Shown: one piece after another, positions 41,884 through 52,234 of the stretch
Position numbering within the stretch: the first letter of the stretch is position 1
Layout of the letters: every line of letters starts with the position of its first letter
Assembly (NCBI RefSeq): GCF_026015965.1
Contig: NZ_CP110383.1
Coordinates: 1,736,049-1,800,048 of the forward strand
DNA: 64,000 nucleotides
Origin: Selenomonas sputigena
Lineage (GTDB): Bacteria > Bacillota > Negativicutes > Selenomonadales > Selenomonadaceae
Direction of reading: 5' to 3'
Notes under the pieces: generated by a model
The model's database searches: none
The model's input: the letters and a program-made list of their open reading frames with translations, nothing else
Told to the model about the DNA's origin: nothing
Translations under genes and position numbers: made by a program

Positions 41884-43110
41884 ATGAAAAAAACTTTTGA
41901 ACTGCATGAAAACACGCCGGACACCGCCGACCACTGCATCGCCTGCACCTGCTGCATCGCGAACTGCCCCGTGACGGAGGCCACGCGCGCCTTTGCCGGA
42001 CCGAAGCTCACGGGCCCCGCACACAGCCGCATGAAGTTCGCCGAGGACGATATTGAGCGCAGCCTCGAGTACTGCTCGAACTGCAAAAACTGCGAGATCA
42101 CCTGTCCCTCAGGCGTGCGCGTCGCAACGCTCAACATGCTGCAGCGCGGCGAATACTACCGCACGCACAAGCACTCGCAGAGGGACGACATGCTCGCGCA
42201 CGGCGAGCGCATGGCAAAGCTCGTGCGCTCCCTGCCCTTTGGCGCAACATGCGCCAACATCGGCATGAAGATCGGCAAGGCGCTCGGCGTCTTCGCCGCC
42301 GTCGGCATCGCAGGCGAGCGCGATATGCCCGCCTTCGCGCCTGATTCTTTCTACAGCATCTTCGCCAAGATGGAGCAGAAGCCGTCGGAGAAGAAGGTCG
42401 TCTTCTATCCGGGCTGCTACATCAACGACTACGAGCCGGAGATCGGCCGCGCCTTCATCAACGTCATGCAGAAAAACGGCTATGAGGTCATCACGGACAA
42501 ATCCTTCATCTGCTGCGGCGCTCCCATGGTCGCCTCGGGCTACCTCGACGAGGCGCACGAGAACGCGAAGAAGAACGCCGAGCGCATCCTCGCTTGGAAG
42601 GCGAAGGGCATTCCCGTCGTCGCGTGCTGCACGAGCTGCTCTTTGATGCTCAAGAGCGAGTACCACGAGCTTTTCGAAGACTCCGAGATGCGCGAGATTT
42701 CCTCGGGCATTTACGACGCCTTCGAGTTCCTCGACATCATGGAGGAGCGCGGCGAACTCAGCGAGGACTTCGCCCCCATCGAGCGGCGTTTTTCCTATCA
42801 TGCGCCGTGCCACCTGCGCGCCCAGGGCATCGGGCTGCCGTCCTTCAACTTCCTGCAGCGCATCCCCGGCCTTTCTATCGAGAACCTCGCCGCTGGCTGC
42901 TGCGGCATGTCGGGAAGCTTCGGTTTCAAGGGCGACAAGTACGAGATCTCCATGAAGGTCGGCGAGAAGGTCTTCGAGCGCATCGCCGAGGTCGGCGCTG
43001 ACACCGTCGTCTCCGACTGCGGCACCTGCCGCCTGCAGATCCGCCACGGCTCGGGCAAGGCGACGTGCCACCCCATCGAAATCCTCGCGCAAGCGTATGG
43101 ATATAAATAA
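41884..43110 (+). CDS. glpC: Anaerobic glycerol-3-phosphate dehydrogenase subunit C
   Basis: 408 residues from ATG 41884, nine bases after AAGGAG. There are two N-terminal ferredoxin clusters (CIACTCCIANCPV and CSNCKNCEITCPSG). Two CCG cysteine-rich domains follow (ending ICCGAPM with CCTSCS, and CCGMSG with CGTCRLQI). It anchors the GlpAB dimer and moves electrons to menaquinone. The 209 bases between it and glpK hold a small GGAAGC/GCTTCC hairpin and no convincing gene. Confidence 0.95.
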   Translation: MKKTFELHENTPDTADHCIACTCCIANCPVTEATRAFAGPKLTGPAHSRMKFAEDDIERSLEYCSNCKNCEITCPSGVRVATLNMLQRGEYYRTHKHSQRDDMLAHGERMAKLVRSLPFGATCANIGMKIGKALGVFAAVGIAGERDMPAFAPDSFYSIFAKMEQKPSEKKVVFYPGCYINDYEPEIGRAFINVMQKNGYEVITDKSFICCGAPMVASGYLDEAHENAKKNAERILAWKAKGIPVVACCTSCSLMLKSEYHELFEDSEMREISSGIYDAFEFLDIMEERGELSEDFAPIERRFSYHAPCHLRAQGIGLPSFNFLQRIPGLSIENLAAGCCGMSGSFGFKGDKYEISMKVGEKVFERIAEVGADTVVSDCGTCRLQIRHGSGKATCHPIEILAQAYGYK

Positions 43111-43154
43111 GGAAGCAATCCTCGCTTCCTCAAGTCCCCCGCAGCCCGACATGA

Positions 43155-44822
<1,668 letters not shown>

Positions 44823-44833
44823 GAGGATGTACG

Positions 44834-45562
44834 ATGTACGATAATCTTCTCGGCGAATTTTTCGGCACGCTCGTCCTTATCGTCTTCGGCTGCGGCGTCT
44901 GCGCCACATGCTCCCTCGAAGGCTCCAAGGGCAAGGGCGGCGGCTGGATCTGCATCGTCTTTGGCTGGGGCTTTGCCGTGACCTTCGGCGTATTCACCGC
45001 CATCTCGCTCGGTGCGCCGCAGGCTGACCTCAATCCTGCCGTCACCATCGGCAAAATGCTTGCCGGCGTCTACAACTTCCAGCAGTTCCTCGCGACTTCC
45101 GTCATCCAGATCCTCGGCGGCATCGCAGGCGCCGCCATCGTCTGGCTCGCCTATCTGCCCCATTTTGAAAAGACTCAGGACAAGGCGACGAAGCTCGGCC
45201 TCTTCTGCACGGCGCCCGCGATTCGCTGCGCTTGGAAGAACTTCCTCTGCGAGTTCATCGCAACCTTCTTCCTGCTCTTCATGATCTGGGCGATCTTCGC
45301 CAAGGTCAACGGCCCGTTCGTGCCCGGCTACGGCCCGTACATCGTCGGCATCCTCATCGTCGGCCTCGGCCTCAGCCTCGGCGGCCCCACGGGCTACGCG
45401 ATGAATCCCGCGCGCGACCTCGGTCCTCGCCTCGCCCACTTCCTCCTGCCCATCGCGGGCAAGGGCGGCAGCGACTTCGCCTACGGCTGGATCCCCGTCG
45501 TCGCCCCCCTCGCCGGCGCCGCCGCCGCCTACTTCGTAGCGCACGGCATCGGCATGCTGTAA
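44834..45562 (+). CDS. glpF: Glycerol uptake facilitator (aquaglyceroporin)
   Basis: 242 residues with six hydrophobic spans and the two pore NPA loops, NPAVTIGK (about 63) and NPARDLGPR (about 194); the Asp after the second NPA is typical of glycerol channels. It admits glycerol across the inner membrane. ATG 44834 follows TAGGAGGATGT. It is the last gene of the glp operon. Confidence 0.96.
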   Translation: MYDNLLGEFFGTLVLIVFGCGVCATCSLEGSKGKGGGWICIVFGWGFAVTFGVFTAISLGAPQADLNPAVTIGKMLAGVYNFQQFLATSVIQILGGIAGAAIVWLAYLPHFEKTQDKATKLGLFCTAPAIRCAWKNFLCEFIATFFLLFMIWAIFAKVNGPFVPGYGPYIVGILIVGLGLSLGGPTGYAMNPARDLGPRLAHFLLPIAGKGGSDFAYGWIPVVAPLAGAAAAYFVAHGIGML

Positions 45563-45610
45563 GAGGTATAGCCAAATTTCTCCCTTGCAGAAAAAAGAAC
45601 AGACCTAAGA

Positions 45611-45636
45611 CCAACTATATGTTATAATATAGTTGG
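45611..45636 (+). promoter_or_regulatory. Toxin promoter overlapped by a perfect palindrome
   Basis: CCAACTATAT (45611-45620) and ATATAGTTGG (45627-45636) form a 10-bp inverted repeat with a 6-base centre. The -10 TATAAT (45623-45628), with TGT extension, lies inside it. No good -35 is visible. The dyad could be an operator or fold in the 5' end. Confidence 0.5.
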
Positions 45637-45690
45637 TGCTGCTAGAACGGTAGGCGGTCGATTCTTAGCCCCTGAAAGGGGGCGCTGCTT

Positions 45691-45762
45691 ATGGAACTGT
45701 ACGATTTTTTGTCGTTCGTTTTCCTCGTAACGATTTCCATCGTTGCGTTAAAGGCAAAATAA
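45691..45762 (+). CDS. Type I toxin-like 23-residue membrane peptide
   Basis: MELYDFLSFVFLVTISIVAL plus KAK: one membrane span and a basic tail, resembling the holin-like toxin family of small Firmicute peptides. ATG 45691 follows AGGGGG nine bases upstream. It sits between glpF and the second glycerol kinase with its own promoter and a convergent antisense promoter on the other strand. Confidence 0.6.
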   Translation: MELYDFLSFVFLVTISIVALKAK

Positions 45763-45851
45763 GAAACCCCTCCTTCGGCTCACAACTGTAGGCGGGGTTT
45801 CTTACTCAATCTTCACGAGGGGCTGACCGTTTACCAGTAGCACCTTCTTCT
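45755..45851 (-). ncRNA. Putative antisense antitoxin RNA of the 45.6-kb locus
   Basis: From the promoter at 45858-45886 a transcript of about 95 nt would run left to the hairpin AAGAAACCCC/GGGGTTTCTT (45761-45770 with 45794-45803), followed on this strand by ATTTTG. It overlaps the toxin 3' end. The direct repeats GTAGGCGG-N-TTCTTA (45650-45667 and 45788-45804) would also make it complementary to the toxin leader. Confidence 0.5.
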
Positions 45852-45857
45852 ACACTT

Positions 45858-45886
45858 ATTATACAATGGGATACGATATACGTCAA
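45858..45886 (-). promoter_or_regulatory. Consensus promoter of the antisense RNA
   Basis: On the minus strand TTGACG (45881-45886), 17 bases, TATAAT (45858-45863). Confidence 0.75.
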
Positions 45887-45992
45887 ATCCTCTATGCGTA
45901 TATAATATCGTCTCGTTGCACATAAAAACCACAAAGTCCCCTTCCTATGATATAATGTCTGTAACGGCATCATACGGAAGGGGGCTTTTCCT

Positions 45993-47489
45993 ATGCGCAG
46001 GAGATACATCCTTGCACTCGATTCGGGCACGGTGAAGAACCGCACGGCGATTTTTGACGAGCGGGCAAATCTCGTCGCTCTCGTGAAGAAGGAACTGAGC
46101 GTCTATCGCCCACAGCCCGGCTGGGTCGAGCAGGATGCAGACGAGATCTGGGCTGTGCAAATTCAGACGGCCGAACAGGCGATTCGCGAGGCGGGCATCA
46201 AAAAGTCGGAAATCGCGGCGATCGGCATCACGAATCAACGCGAGACGACGGTGATCTGGAACCGTCATACGGGACGGCCGATCCACCATGCGATCAGCTG
46301 GCAGTCGATGCAGTCGAGGGAGATCGTCGAGCGCTTCCGCAAGAACGCCGATCTCCTGGAAGAGTTCCGCCAGAACACGGCGATGGTGCTCTCGCCGTAT
46401 TTCTCCGTCAGCAAGATCTGCTGGCTCCTCGACAACGTGCCCGGCGCACGCGAGCTGGCGGAAAAAGGCGACCTCGCCTTCGGTACGATCGACAGCTGGC
46501 TTCTGTGGAAGCTCACGGGCGGGAAGGTGCACGCGACGGACGACTCGAACGCTTCGCGCACGATGCTCTACCACCTCGCACACGGCACATGGGACGAGAC
46601 GCTCCTGCAGCACACGCGCATCCCGCACGCCCTCATGCCTGAGATTCACCCATCCTCACACGAATACGGCATGACCTCGCCCGCTGTGTTCGGCACGGAG
46701 ATTCCCATCAGCGGCATCCTCGGCAACCAGCAGGCCGACCTCTTCGGCCAGTGCTGCTTCACACCCGGCACAGCGAAAAACACCTACGGGGAAGGATCTT
46801 TCTTCCTCCTCAACACGGGCGATCGCTACGTGCAGTCGCACAACGGACTCAATGCCACCGTCGCCTGGAAGCTCGACGATCATGTCACTTACGCGCTCGA
46901 AGGCAGCATCTTCGTGGCAGGCGTCGCACTCGAATGGCTGCGGCGCGGACTCAAGATCCTCGACTCGCTCGAAGAGTCCGAATGGATCGCCAAGCGCGTC
47001 ACGGACACGGCGGGCGTCTACTTCGTGCCTGCTTTCCGCGGCCTTTCCGCGCCCTATTGGGACAGCGAGACGCGCGGCATGCTCATCGGACTTTCTGAGG
47101 ACACGCGCCGCGCCCATCTCGTTCGCGCGGCGCTCGCCGCCATGGCATACCAGGTGCGTGACGTCTACGAGGCGATCCGCTCGGACGCGGCTCTTCCCAT
47201 CGAGGAGCTTCGCGTATCGGGCGGCGCGAGCCGCAACAATCTGCTCATGCAGATGCAGGCGGGCGTCCTCGGCCTTCCCGTGCGCCGCCCCGTCGAAAGC
47301 GAGACGACGGCGCTCGGCGCCGCCTACATGGCAGGCCTTGCTGCAGGGATATGGCAGAGCACCGACGAGCTCGCCTCCCTCTGGCGAGAGGACGCCTGCT
47401 TCCTGCCCCACTTCAGCAGCGAAGAGCGCGAGCACCTCTACGACGGCTGGCAGAACGCCGTCTCCCACGCCATGGGCTGGCAGGGCTGA
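45993..47489 (+). CDS. Glycerol kinase paralogue with Asp-to-Asn at the catalytic base
   Basis: 498 residues, FGGY family, clearly GlpK-like throughout, with substrate-binding residues kept (Arg83, Glu84, Trp103, Tyr136). Two core motifs differ: the N-terminal ATP motif is ALDSGTVKNR instead of DxGTTSxR, and the catalytic Asp of GDQQAAL is Asn245 (GNQQADL). Kinase activity is therefore doubtful; it may bind glycerol as a regulator, or use another substrate. It starts at ATG 45993 after GGGGG, behind a TATAAT with TGA extension (about 45950). A hairpin terminator follows. Confidence 0.88.
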   Translation: MRRRYILALDSGTVKNRTAIFDERANLVALVKKELSVYRPQPGWVEQDADEIWAVQIQTAEQAIREAGIKKSEIAAIGITNQRETTVIWNRHTGRPIHHAISWQSMQSREIVERFRKNADLLEEFRQNTAMVLSPYFSVSKICWLLDNVPGARELAEKGDLAFGTIDSWLLWKLTGGKVHATDDSNASRTMLYHLAHGTWDETLLQHTRIPHALMPEIHPSSHEYGMTSPAVFGTEIPISGILGNQQADLFGQCCFTPGTAKNTYGEGSFFLLNTGDRYVQSHNGLNATVAWKLDDHVTYALEGSIFVAGVALEWLRRGLKILDSLEESEWIAKRVTDTAGVYFVPAFRGLSAPYWDSETRGMLIGLSEDTRRAHLVRAALAAMAYQVRDVYEAIRSDAALPIEELRVSGGASRNNLLMQMQAGVLGLPVRRPVESETTALGAAYMAGLAAGIWQSTDELASLWREDACFLPHFSSEEREHLYDGWQNAVSHAMGWQG

Positions 47490-47501
47490 GCAAACAATCT
47501 T

Positions 47502-47548
47502 GAAGGCTGCATTCTCTCACCTTGTTGATGAAATGCAGTCTTCTTTCT
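47502..47548 (+). terminator. Terminator of the second glycerol kinase gene
   Basis: A 12-bp stem (47502-47513 with 47532-47543, one G-T pair) is followed by TTTCTATT. Confidence 0.75.
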
Positions 47549-47730
47549 ATTCTATAGGAAGAAAGATGTTCTTATACAGAATAATTCTTTTGGGTTATCA
47601 TCATATAAAGATATTTCATAGGATGTGATTCCCATATTAGGCAGGATATGTTCAGAAAAAACAGAAGGATATAATTACTCAGAAAGGCGTCCATGAAGAT
47701 GTACATTTCAAAAGAGGAGATGATAAGAAA

Positions 47731-48990
47731 ATGGATGCAGCAACATTGACCTTAGTGGTGCTGGGAATTGCCGCCTTCTTCTTCGCCACGGAGATCATCC
47801 CACTGGCGGTGACGGCGATGGGAGCGGCGATCGCTCTGGGCTTTCTCGGCGTATTGACTCCCGCCGAAGTATTTTCCGGCCTGTCGAATTCCACCGTTGT
47901 ACTGTTCGCGGGCATGTTCGTCATCGGCGCGGCAATGTTCCAGACGGGGCTTGCACAGAAAATCGGCGTAGAGGTTGTAAAAAAATCGGGTACGGACGAA
48001 AAGAAGCTGATGATCGCCTTGATGGTCATAACGATCGTCCTGTCCTCGGTTTCGTCAAACACGGCGACCGTCGCCTGCCTGATTCCCGTCGTCATGCAGA
48101 TCTGCGCCGCCGCGCGGCTTCCCGTCGCCCCTCAGCTCATGGCACTCGCCATTGCTGCGAACGTCGGCGGCACGATCACGATGATCGGCACACCGCCGAA
48201 CATCTTGATGAGCGCAACCTTGGACGCGAACGGCCTGACGCCCTTCGGCTTCTTCGAGTTCGCCTGGATTGGCATCCCCTTGTCCATCATCGGCGTGCTC
48301 TACATGGTGTTCATCGGCAGCCGCCTCTGCCCGCACACGATGTCAGAAAGCGAGATGGACGACAAATCCTCCGAAGCACCTAAAGATGCACGGAAGATGA
48401 TCATCTGCGCGGCAATTCTCATCGCTACGGTCATCGCGATGGTGCTCGAAAAGCAGATCCACGTCCCCATGCAAACCTCGGCGATCGTCGGCGCCCTCGC
48501 CTGCGTGCTCACGGGCTGCGTATCGGAAAAGCAGGCATATCAGGGCATTGACTGGACGACGATCTTCCTTTTCGCCGGCATGCTTCCCCTGGCAAAGGCT
48601 ATGGACACGAGCGGCGCGGGAAAGCTCATCGCGCACAGCGTCCTCGACCTCATCGGCACGCATCCTGCTCCCATGCTGATTGTCGTCTCCATGTTCCTGC
48701 TCTCCTGTGGACTCACGCAGTTCATGTCCAACACGGCGTCTTCGGCGCTCCTCGCCCCCATCGGCATTTCCATCGCCCAATCGATCGGTGTGTCACCGCA
48801 CCCCGTGCTCATGGCAATCGGCATCGCCGCCTCCTGCGCCTTCACGACGCCCGTCGCCACGCCGCCCAACACCCTGGTTCTGGGCCCCGGCAAATTCCGC
48901 TTCATGGATTATGTGAAGATCGGCGTGCCGCTCGTCGTGCTTTCCCTCATCGTATGCGCAGTGATCATCCCCATCGTATGGCCGTTTTAG
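47731..48990 (+). CDS. SLC13/DASS family carboxylate transporter
   Basis: 419 residues, about 11 hydrophobic spans. Two pseudo-symmetric signatures are present: SSNTATVA with ANVGGTITMIGTPPNI, and MSNTASSALLAP with CAFTTPVATPPNTLVLGP. These SNT and TPP motifs bind sodium and carboxylate in DASS proteins. Likely cargo is a di- or tricarboxylate, or an amino-acid-like anion. ATG 47731 follows AGAGGAG. The SHMT-like gene begins 18 bases after its stop, so the two form an operon. Confidence 0.88.
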   Translation: MDAATLTLVVLGIAAFFFATEIIPLAVTAMGAAIALGFLGVLTPAEVFSGLSNSTVVLFAGMFVIGAAMFQTGLAQKIGVEVVKKSGTDEKKLMIALMVITIVLSSVSSNTATVACLIPVVMQICAAARLPVAPQLMALAIAANVGGTITMIGTPPNILMSATLDANGLTPFGFFEFAWIGIPLSIIGVLYMVFIGSRLCPHTMSESEMDDKSSEAPKDARKMIICAAILIATVIAMVLEKQIHVPMQTSAIVGALACVLTGCVSEKQAYQGIDWTTIFLFAGMLPLAKAMDTSGAGKLIAHSVLDLIGTHPAPMLIVVSMFLLSCGLTQFMSNTASSALLAPIGISIAQSIGVSPHPVLMAIGIAASCAFTTPVATPPNTLVLGPGKFRFMDYVKIGVPLVVLSLIVCAVIIPIVWPF

Positions 48991-49008
48991 CCGAAAGGAG
49001 CTTCCTAT

Positions 49009-50343
49009 ATGAAAAAAGAACTGTTATTGAGCAAACTGCAGGGCTTCGATCCGGAAATCTTCGCCATTTTGCAGGATGAAATCCAGCGTCAGCGCTACAT
49101 GCTCTCCCTCGTGCCCAACAACAATGCCATGTCGCCCTTCGCTCACTATCTGGAAGGTAGTCTGCTCGCCAACAGCGCCTTCGATGCACAAAATCCGAAT
49201 GCAAACAGCACAAATCTCGAAGAGATTGCCATCAAGCGGGCGAAGAAACTCTTCGGCAGCGAGCATGCCATCGTCCGCCTCGGCAATATCGGCGCCGCTT
49301 CGCGTGTCGTCTGCCTCGCGCTGCTGCAGCCAAACAGCCGCGTACTTTCTTTCAATCTGCGCAAAGCAGAACATTGCAGCGGCCTCAGCTTCACATTCAA
49401 AAACTTCGGTATAGACGCAAAAAAACAAGTTCTCGACTGGGATGAGGTCGAGCAGACGGCGGATGAGACAAAACCTCATCTGATCATCTTCTCTCCCGTC
49501 AGCTACCCGCGCAACGCGAATTATCGCCGCCTCTCTGAGATTGCACGAAAAGTCGGCGCATACCTTTGGGTGGACATCGGGCAGAGCGTCGGACTCGTCG
49601 CGGCCGGACTCCTTCCTTCCCCCGTGCCGTTTGCCGATGTCGTCACGTTCCCCACGAATGATTCGCTGCACGGTCCGGACGGCGCCATCGTGCTTTCCAC
49701 GAAGGAAATCAGTCAGAAGCTCGATGAAACCGTCATCAATACGGGGCATACCTCACTCCATATCAATCATATGGCGGCATTGGCCGCGGCCCTCTTGGAA
49801 GCTGGAACAGAAACCTTTCGTCAATACGGCAAACAAGTTCTCGCCAACAGCAAGGAACTCGAACATGCTTTGGAAAGGAGCGGCATCCCCCTCCTCTGCG
49901 ACGGCACGGACACGCATCTCGTCCTGCCACTGCTCCCTGCCGAACTGCAGGAGATCGATATAACGGAGTATCTGGGAAAGGCCGGTTTCCAGGTCAAGGC
50001 AGACCGTGTACCGACCATGGCGAAGGACATCTTCCTTCCCGCCCTGCGCCTTTCGAGCCTGACGCCAACCATACGCTCCTTAAAAGAAAAAGAGATTGCC
50101 GACATCGGCGCTCTCCTCAGTACGGCCTTGAAAAAAAAGCTGCCTGACACAGATCTTGAATCCATCCGCAACCGAATTGCCACGCTTGTCATGAACAAGC
50201 CCATCTTTTCAGAGGAATGGCTGACGAGCAGCAAGATGGGGACGCACGCCGTCTACAACAGCGCAAACAGCAGTGCGGCGCACGAAGCCGCCTCCACAGA
50301 AAAGAAGAACATCATCAAGAATTTCTTCCATCTCAAAAACTAA
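49009..50343 (+). CDS. SHMT-like protein lacking the PLP lysine
   Basis: 444 residues homologous to serine hydroxymethyltransferase along most of its length: LEEIAIKRAKKLFG, HLIIFSPVSYPRNANYRRLSEIARKVGAYLWVDIGQSVGLVAAGLLPSPVPFADVVTF. SHMT then reads TTTHKTLRGPRGG, with Lys binding PLP. Here it is FPTNDSLHGPDGA, so Asp218 replaces the Lys and Asn217 the His. The Asp for the pyridine nitrogen remains (Asp189), but the MAH His is Gln192. The last 40 residues are an unrelated Ser/Ala/Lys tail. Normal PLP chemistry is unlikely; ligand binding is possible. ATG 49009 follows AAAGGAG. Confidence 0.85.
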   Translation: MKKELLLSKLQGFDPEIFAILQDEIQRQRYMLSLVPNNNAMSPFAHYLEGSLLANSAFDAQNPNANSTNLEEIAIKRAKKLFGSEHAIVRLGNIGAASRVVCLALLQPNSRVLSFNLRKAEHCSGLSFTFKNFGIDAKKQVLDWDEVEQTADETKPHLIIFSPVSYPRNANYRRLSEIARKVGAYLWVDIGQSVGLVAAGLLPSPVPFADVVTFPTNDSLHGPDGAIVLSTKEISQKLDETVINTGHTSLHINHMAALAAALLEAGTETFRQYGKQVLANSKELEHALERSGIPLLCDGTDTHLVLPLLPAELQEIDITEYLGKAGFQVKADRVPTMAKDIFLPALRLSSLTPTIRSLKEKEIADIGALLSTALKKKLPDTDLESIRNRIATLVMNKPIFSEEWLTSSKMGTHAVYNSANSSAAHEAASTEKKNIIKNFFHLKN

Positions 50344-50393
50344 AGTCTTTCTCTGGTTGGCGTACCCTCTCCATTTGAATCCTTGAAGCAAAA

Positions 50394-50430
50394 AAGAATC
50401 CCCAAGCCAGAAGACTTGAGGATTCTTTCC
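50394..50430. terminator. Terminator between SHMT-like and lactate permease genes
   Basis: 13-base arms (50394-50406 with 50415-50427, one mismatch), with A-run left and TTTCC right; it serves convergent genes. Confidence 0.75.
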
Positions 50431-50460
50431 TGCTTCGTATCTCAGGCGACTGCTACAGCG

Positions 50461-52101
50461 TCAAACCGTCGGTGCAATGCCGAGCTGCATGGCGATAAGC
50501 ATCGTGATGATGCAGATGACGTAGTATATCGCCCATGGCACGATGTCCGTTCGGATCAGCTTGCCCTCGATGCCCTTGATCGTGATGACGCCCGTCGTGG
50601 CGGCAGCAGCAACGATGTTGTTGATGCAGATCATGTTGCCGATCGCGCCGCCCTGATTCTGCAAGGCGAGGATGACCGTCGGCGGGATATTGAGGAGCTG
50701 CGCCGTCTGGAACTGCAGCGGGGAGAACATGATGTTCGACACCGTGTTCGAACCGAACATGAACGCGCCGACCGAGCCGATGAAGGTTGCGAAGTAGAAG
50801 TAGTTGCCGCCCGCAAGCTCTGCAACGCCCTTCGCCATCGTCAGCAACATGGAGTCAAGGCCGAGGCCGTTGATGCTCGAATAGCGGTACATGTAGACGA
50901 GACCGAAGCCGAAGATCAGGGCGATGGTCGCACCATAGACCTGGTTTGCGGACTTCGAGAAGATTTCCTTGACCTGCGTGCCAGAAAGGCCGTAGAGAGG
51001 AATCGAGAGAAGAACGATGAGGATGAACGGCGCGACGCCCGGGTTGTTGAGGATCGCGAAGTTCCATGCAGCTTCCGGAACGCCGAGGATGCCCTTGACG
51101 GAGATGACGACGCTCTTGATGGGTCCCTTGAGACCGAGCTGCGGGATGCGCGTGAGGATCAGCCACAGAGAAACGAAGAGGTACGGAATCCAAGCCTTGA
51201 AGAGCGACATGTGCGGAATATCTTCCGTCTTCTTATCCTTCTTCTCATCGCTCTCAAAGCGCCAAACCGTCTTCGGCATGAGGAAGCCGGCTTTCGCTGC
51301 GCCGATGAGCACGAAGATCGTGATGGCTGCAGCCGTCAGCGACGTGATCTCCGAGCCGATGAACTTGGCAAGGAGGAGGAAGAAGATGTCGAAGACGACA
51401 GCGGCAAAGAGGCAGAACGGCAGGACAGGCATGGCATCCATGAAAGACTTGTTCTTGCCGAACATGCGCGTGATAATGCCGACGACAACGAAGATGATGA
51501 GGAGCGCGCCGACGGCCATGCCGAGCGCCGAGATGAAGGAAAGTCCGAGCTTCCACGCCTCGAAGTCGGTGATGCCGATCGTGGGCAGCATCTCCTTGAC
51601 GATGTCAGCTGCCGCATTCGTCGGCGTGCCAGCTGCACCGAAGGGAACCGGCGTCGAGTTCAGGATGAGGCAGGAAATCGCAGCTGCCATCGGAGGAAAG
51701 CCCAAGCCGATCAGCAGAGGGGCCGCAATCGCCGCCGGCGTGCCGAAGCCCGCCGCACCCTCGATGAAGGCGCTGAACGCAAAGCCAACGATGACGAGCT
51801 GGATGCGCGCATCCTCCGTGATGCCGTTGAACATGCCCTGGATGCGGTGCATGGCACCCGCCTTGTCCAGCATGTTCATCAGCAGGATCGCGCCGAAGAT
51901 GATGAGGAGCGTATCAATAGAGCCGAGGAAACCCGCCACAGAATACGCGGCGATATCCAAAACCTTCATTTCCCAGGCAAAATAACCGATGACGACAATG
52001 ACTGCCCAAGCGATCGGCAGAACCTTCTTCGCTGACATGTTGAACACAACGGTCAGCACGATGGTCAGCAGAATAGGTACTGCTGCGAGCAAAGCTAACA
52101 T
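50461..52101 (-). CDS. lldP: L-lactate permease family transporter
   Basis: 546 residues from ATG 52101, nine bases after GGAG; the TTG nine bases earlier is too close to that site. There are 12 or more hydrophobic spans. Family signatures include FSAFIEGAAGFGTPAAIAAPLL, NSTPVPFGAAGTPTNA and GSNTVSNIMFSPLQF. It imports lactate (or glycolate) with protons. It lies downstream of lutC and the lutBA fusion in the same direction, separated by a strong hairpin. Confidence 0.93.
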   Translation of the reverse strand: MLALLAAVPILLTIVLTVVFNMSAKKVLPIAWAVIVVIGYFAWEMKVLDIAAYSVAGFLGSIDTLLIIFGAILLMNMLDKAGAMHRIQGMFNGITEDARIQLVIVGFAFSAFIEGAAGFGTPAAIAAPLLIGLGFPPMAAAISCLILNSTPVPFGAAGTPTNAAADIVKEMLPTIGITDFEAWKLGLSFISALGMAVGALLIIFVVVGIITRMFGKNKSFMDAMPVLPFCLFAAVVFDIFFLLLAKFIGSEITSLTAAAITIFVLIGAAKAGFLMPKTVWRFESDEKKDKKTEDIPHMSLFKAWIPYLFVSLWLILTRIPQLGLKGPIKSVVISVKGILGVPEAAWNFAILNNPGVAPFILIVLLSIPLYGLSGTQVKEIFSKSANQVYGATIALIFGFGLVYMYRYSSINGLGLDSMLLTMAKGVAELAGGNYFYFATFIGSVGAFMFGSNTVSNIMFSPLQFQTAQLLNIPPTVILALQNQGGAIGNMICINNIVAAAATTGVITIKGIEGKLIRTDIVPWAIYYVICIITMLIAMQLGIAPTV

Positions 52102-52169
52102 GAATTTCAACTCCTATCCAGTTTTCAAAGATTCGGGACGACTTGCGTCCCTAGGCATCGCAGTCGTTT

Positions 52170-52204
52170 CGACGCTTCCCGCAGGCTGCCTGCGGGAAGC
52201 GTCG
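52170..52204 (-). terminator. Perfect 16-bp stem-loop between lutBA and lactate permease
   Basis: Arms 52170-52185 and 52189-52204 are exact complements with a CTG loop. There is no T-run, so it more likely stabilises the upstream mRNA end or attenuates than terminates fully. Confidence 0.6.
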
Positions 52205-52234
52205 AACGCTGCCAAACTGCGGTTTACATCAAGC

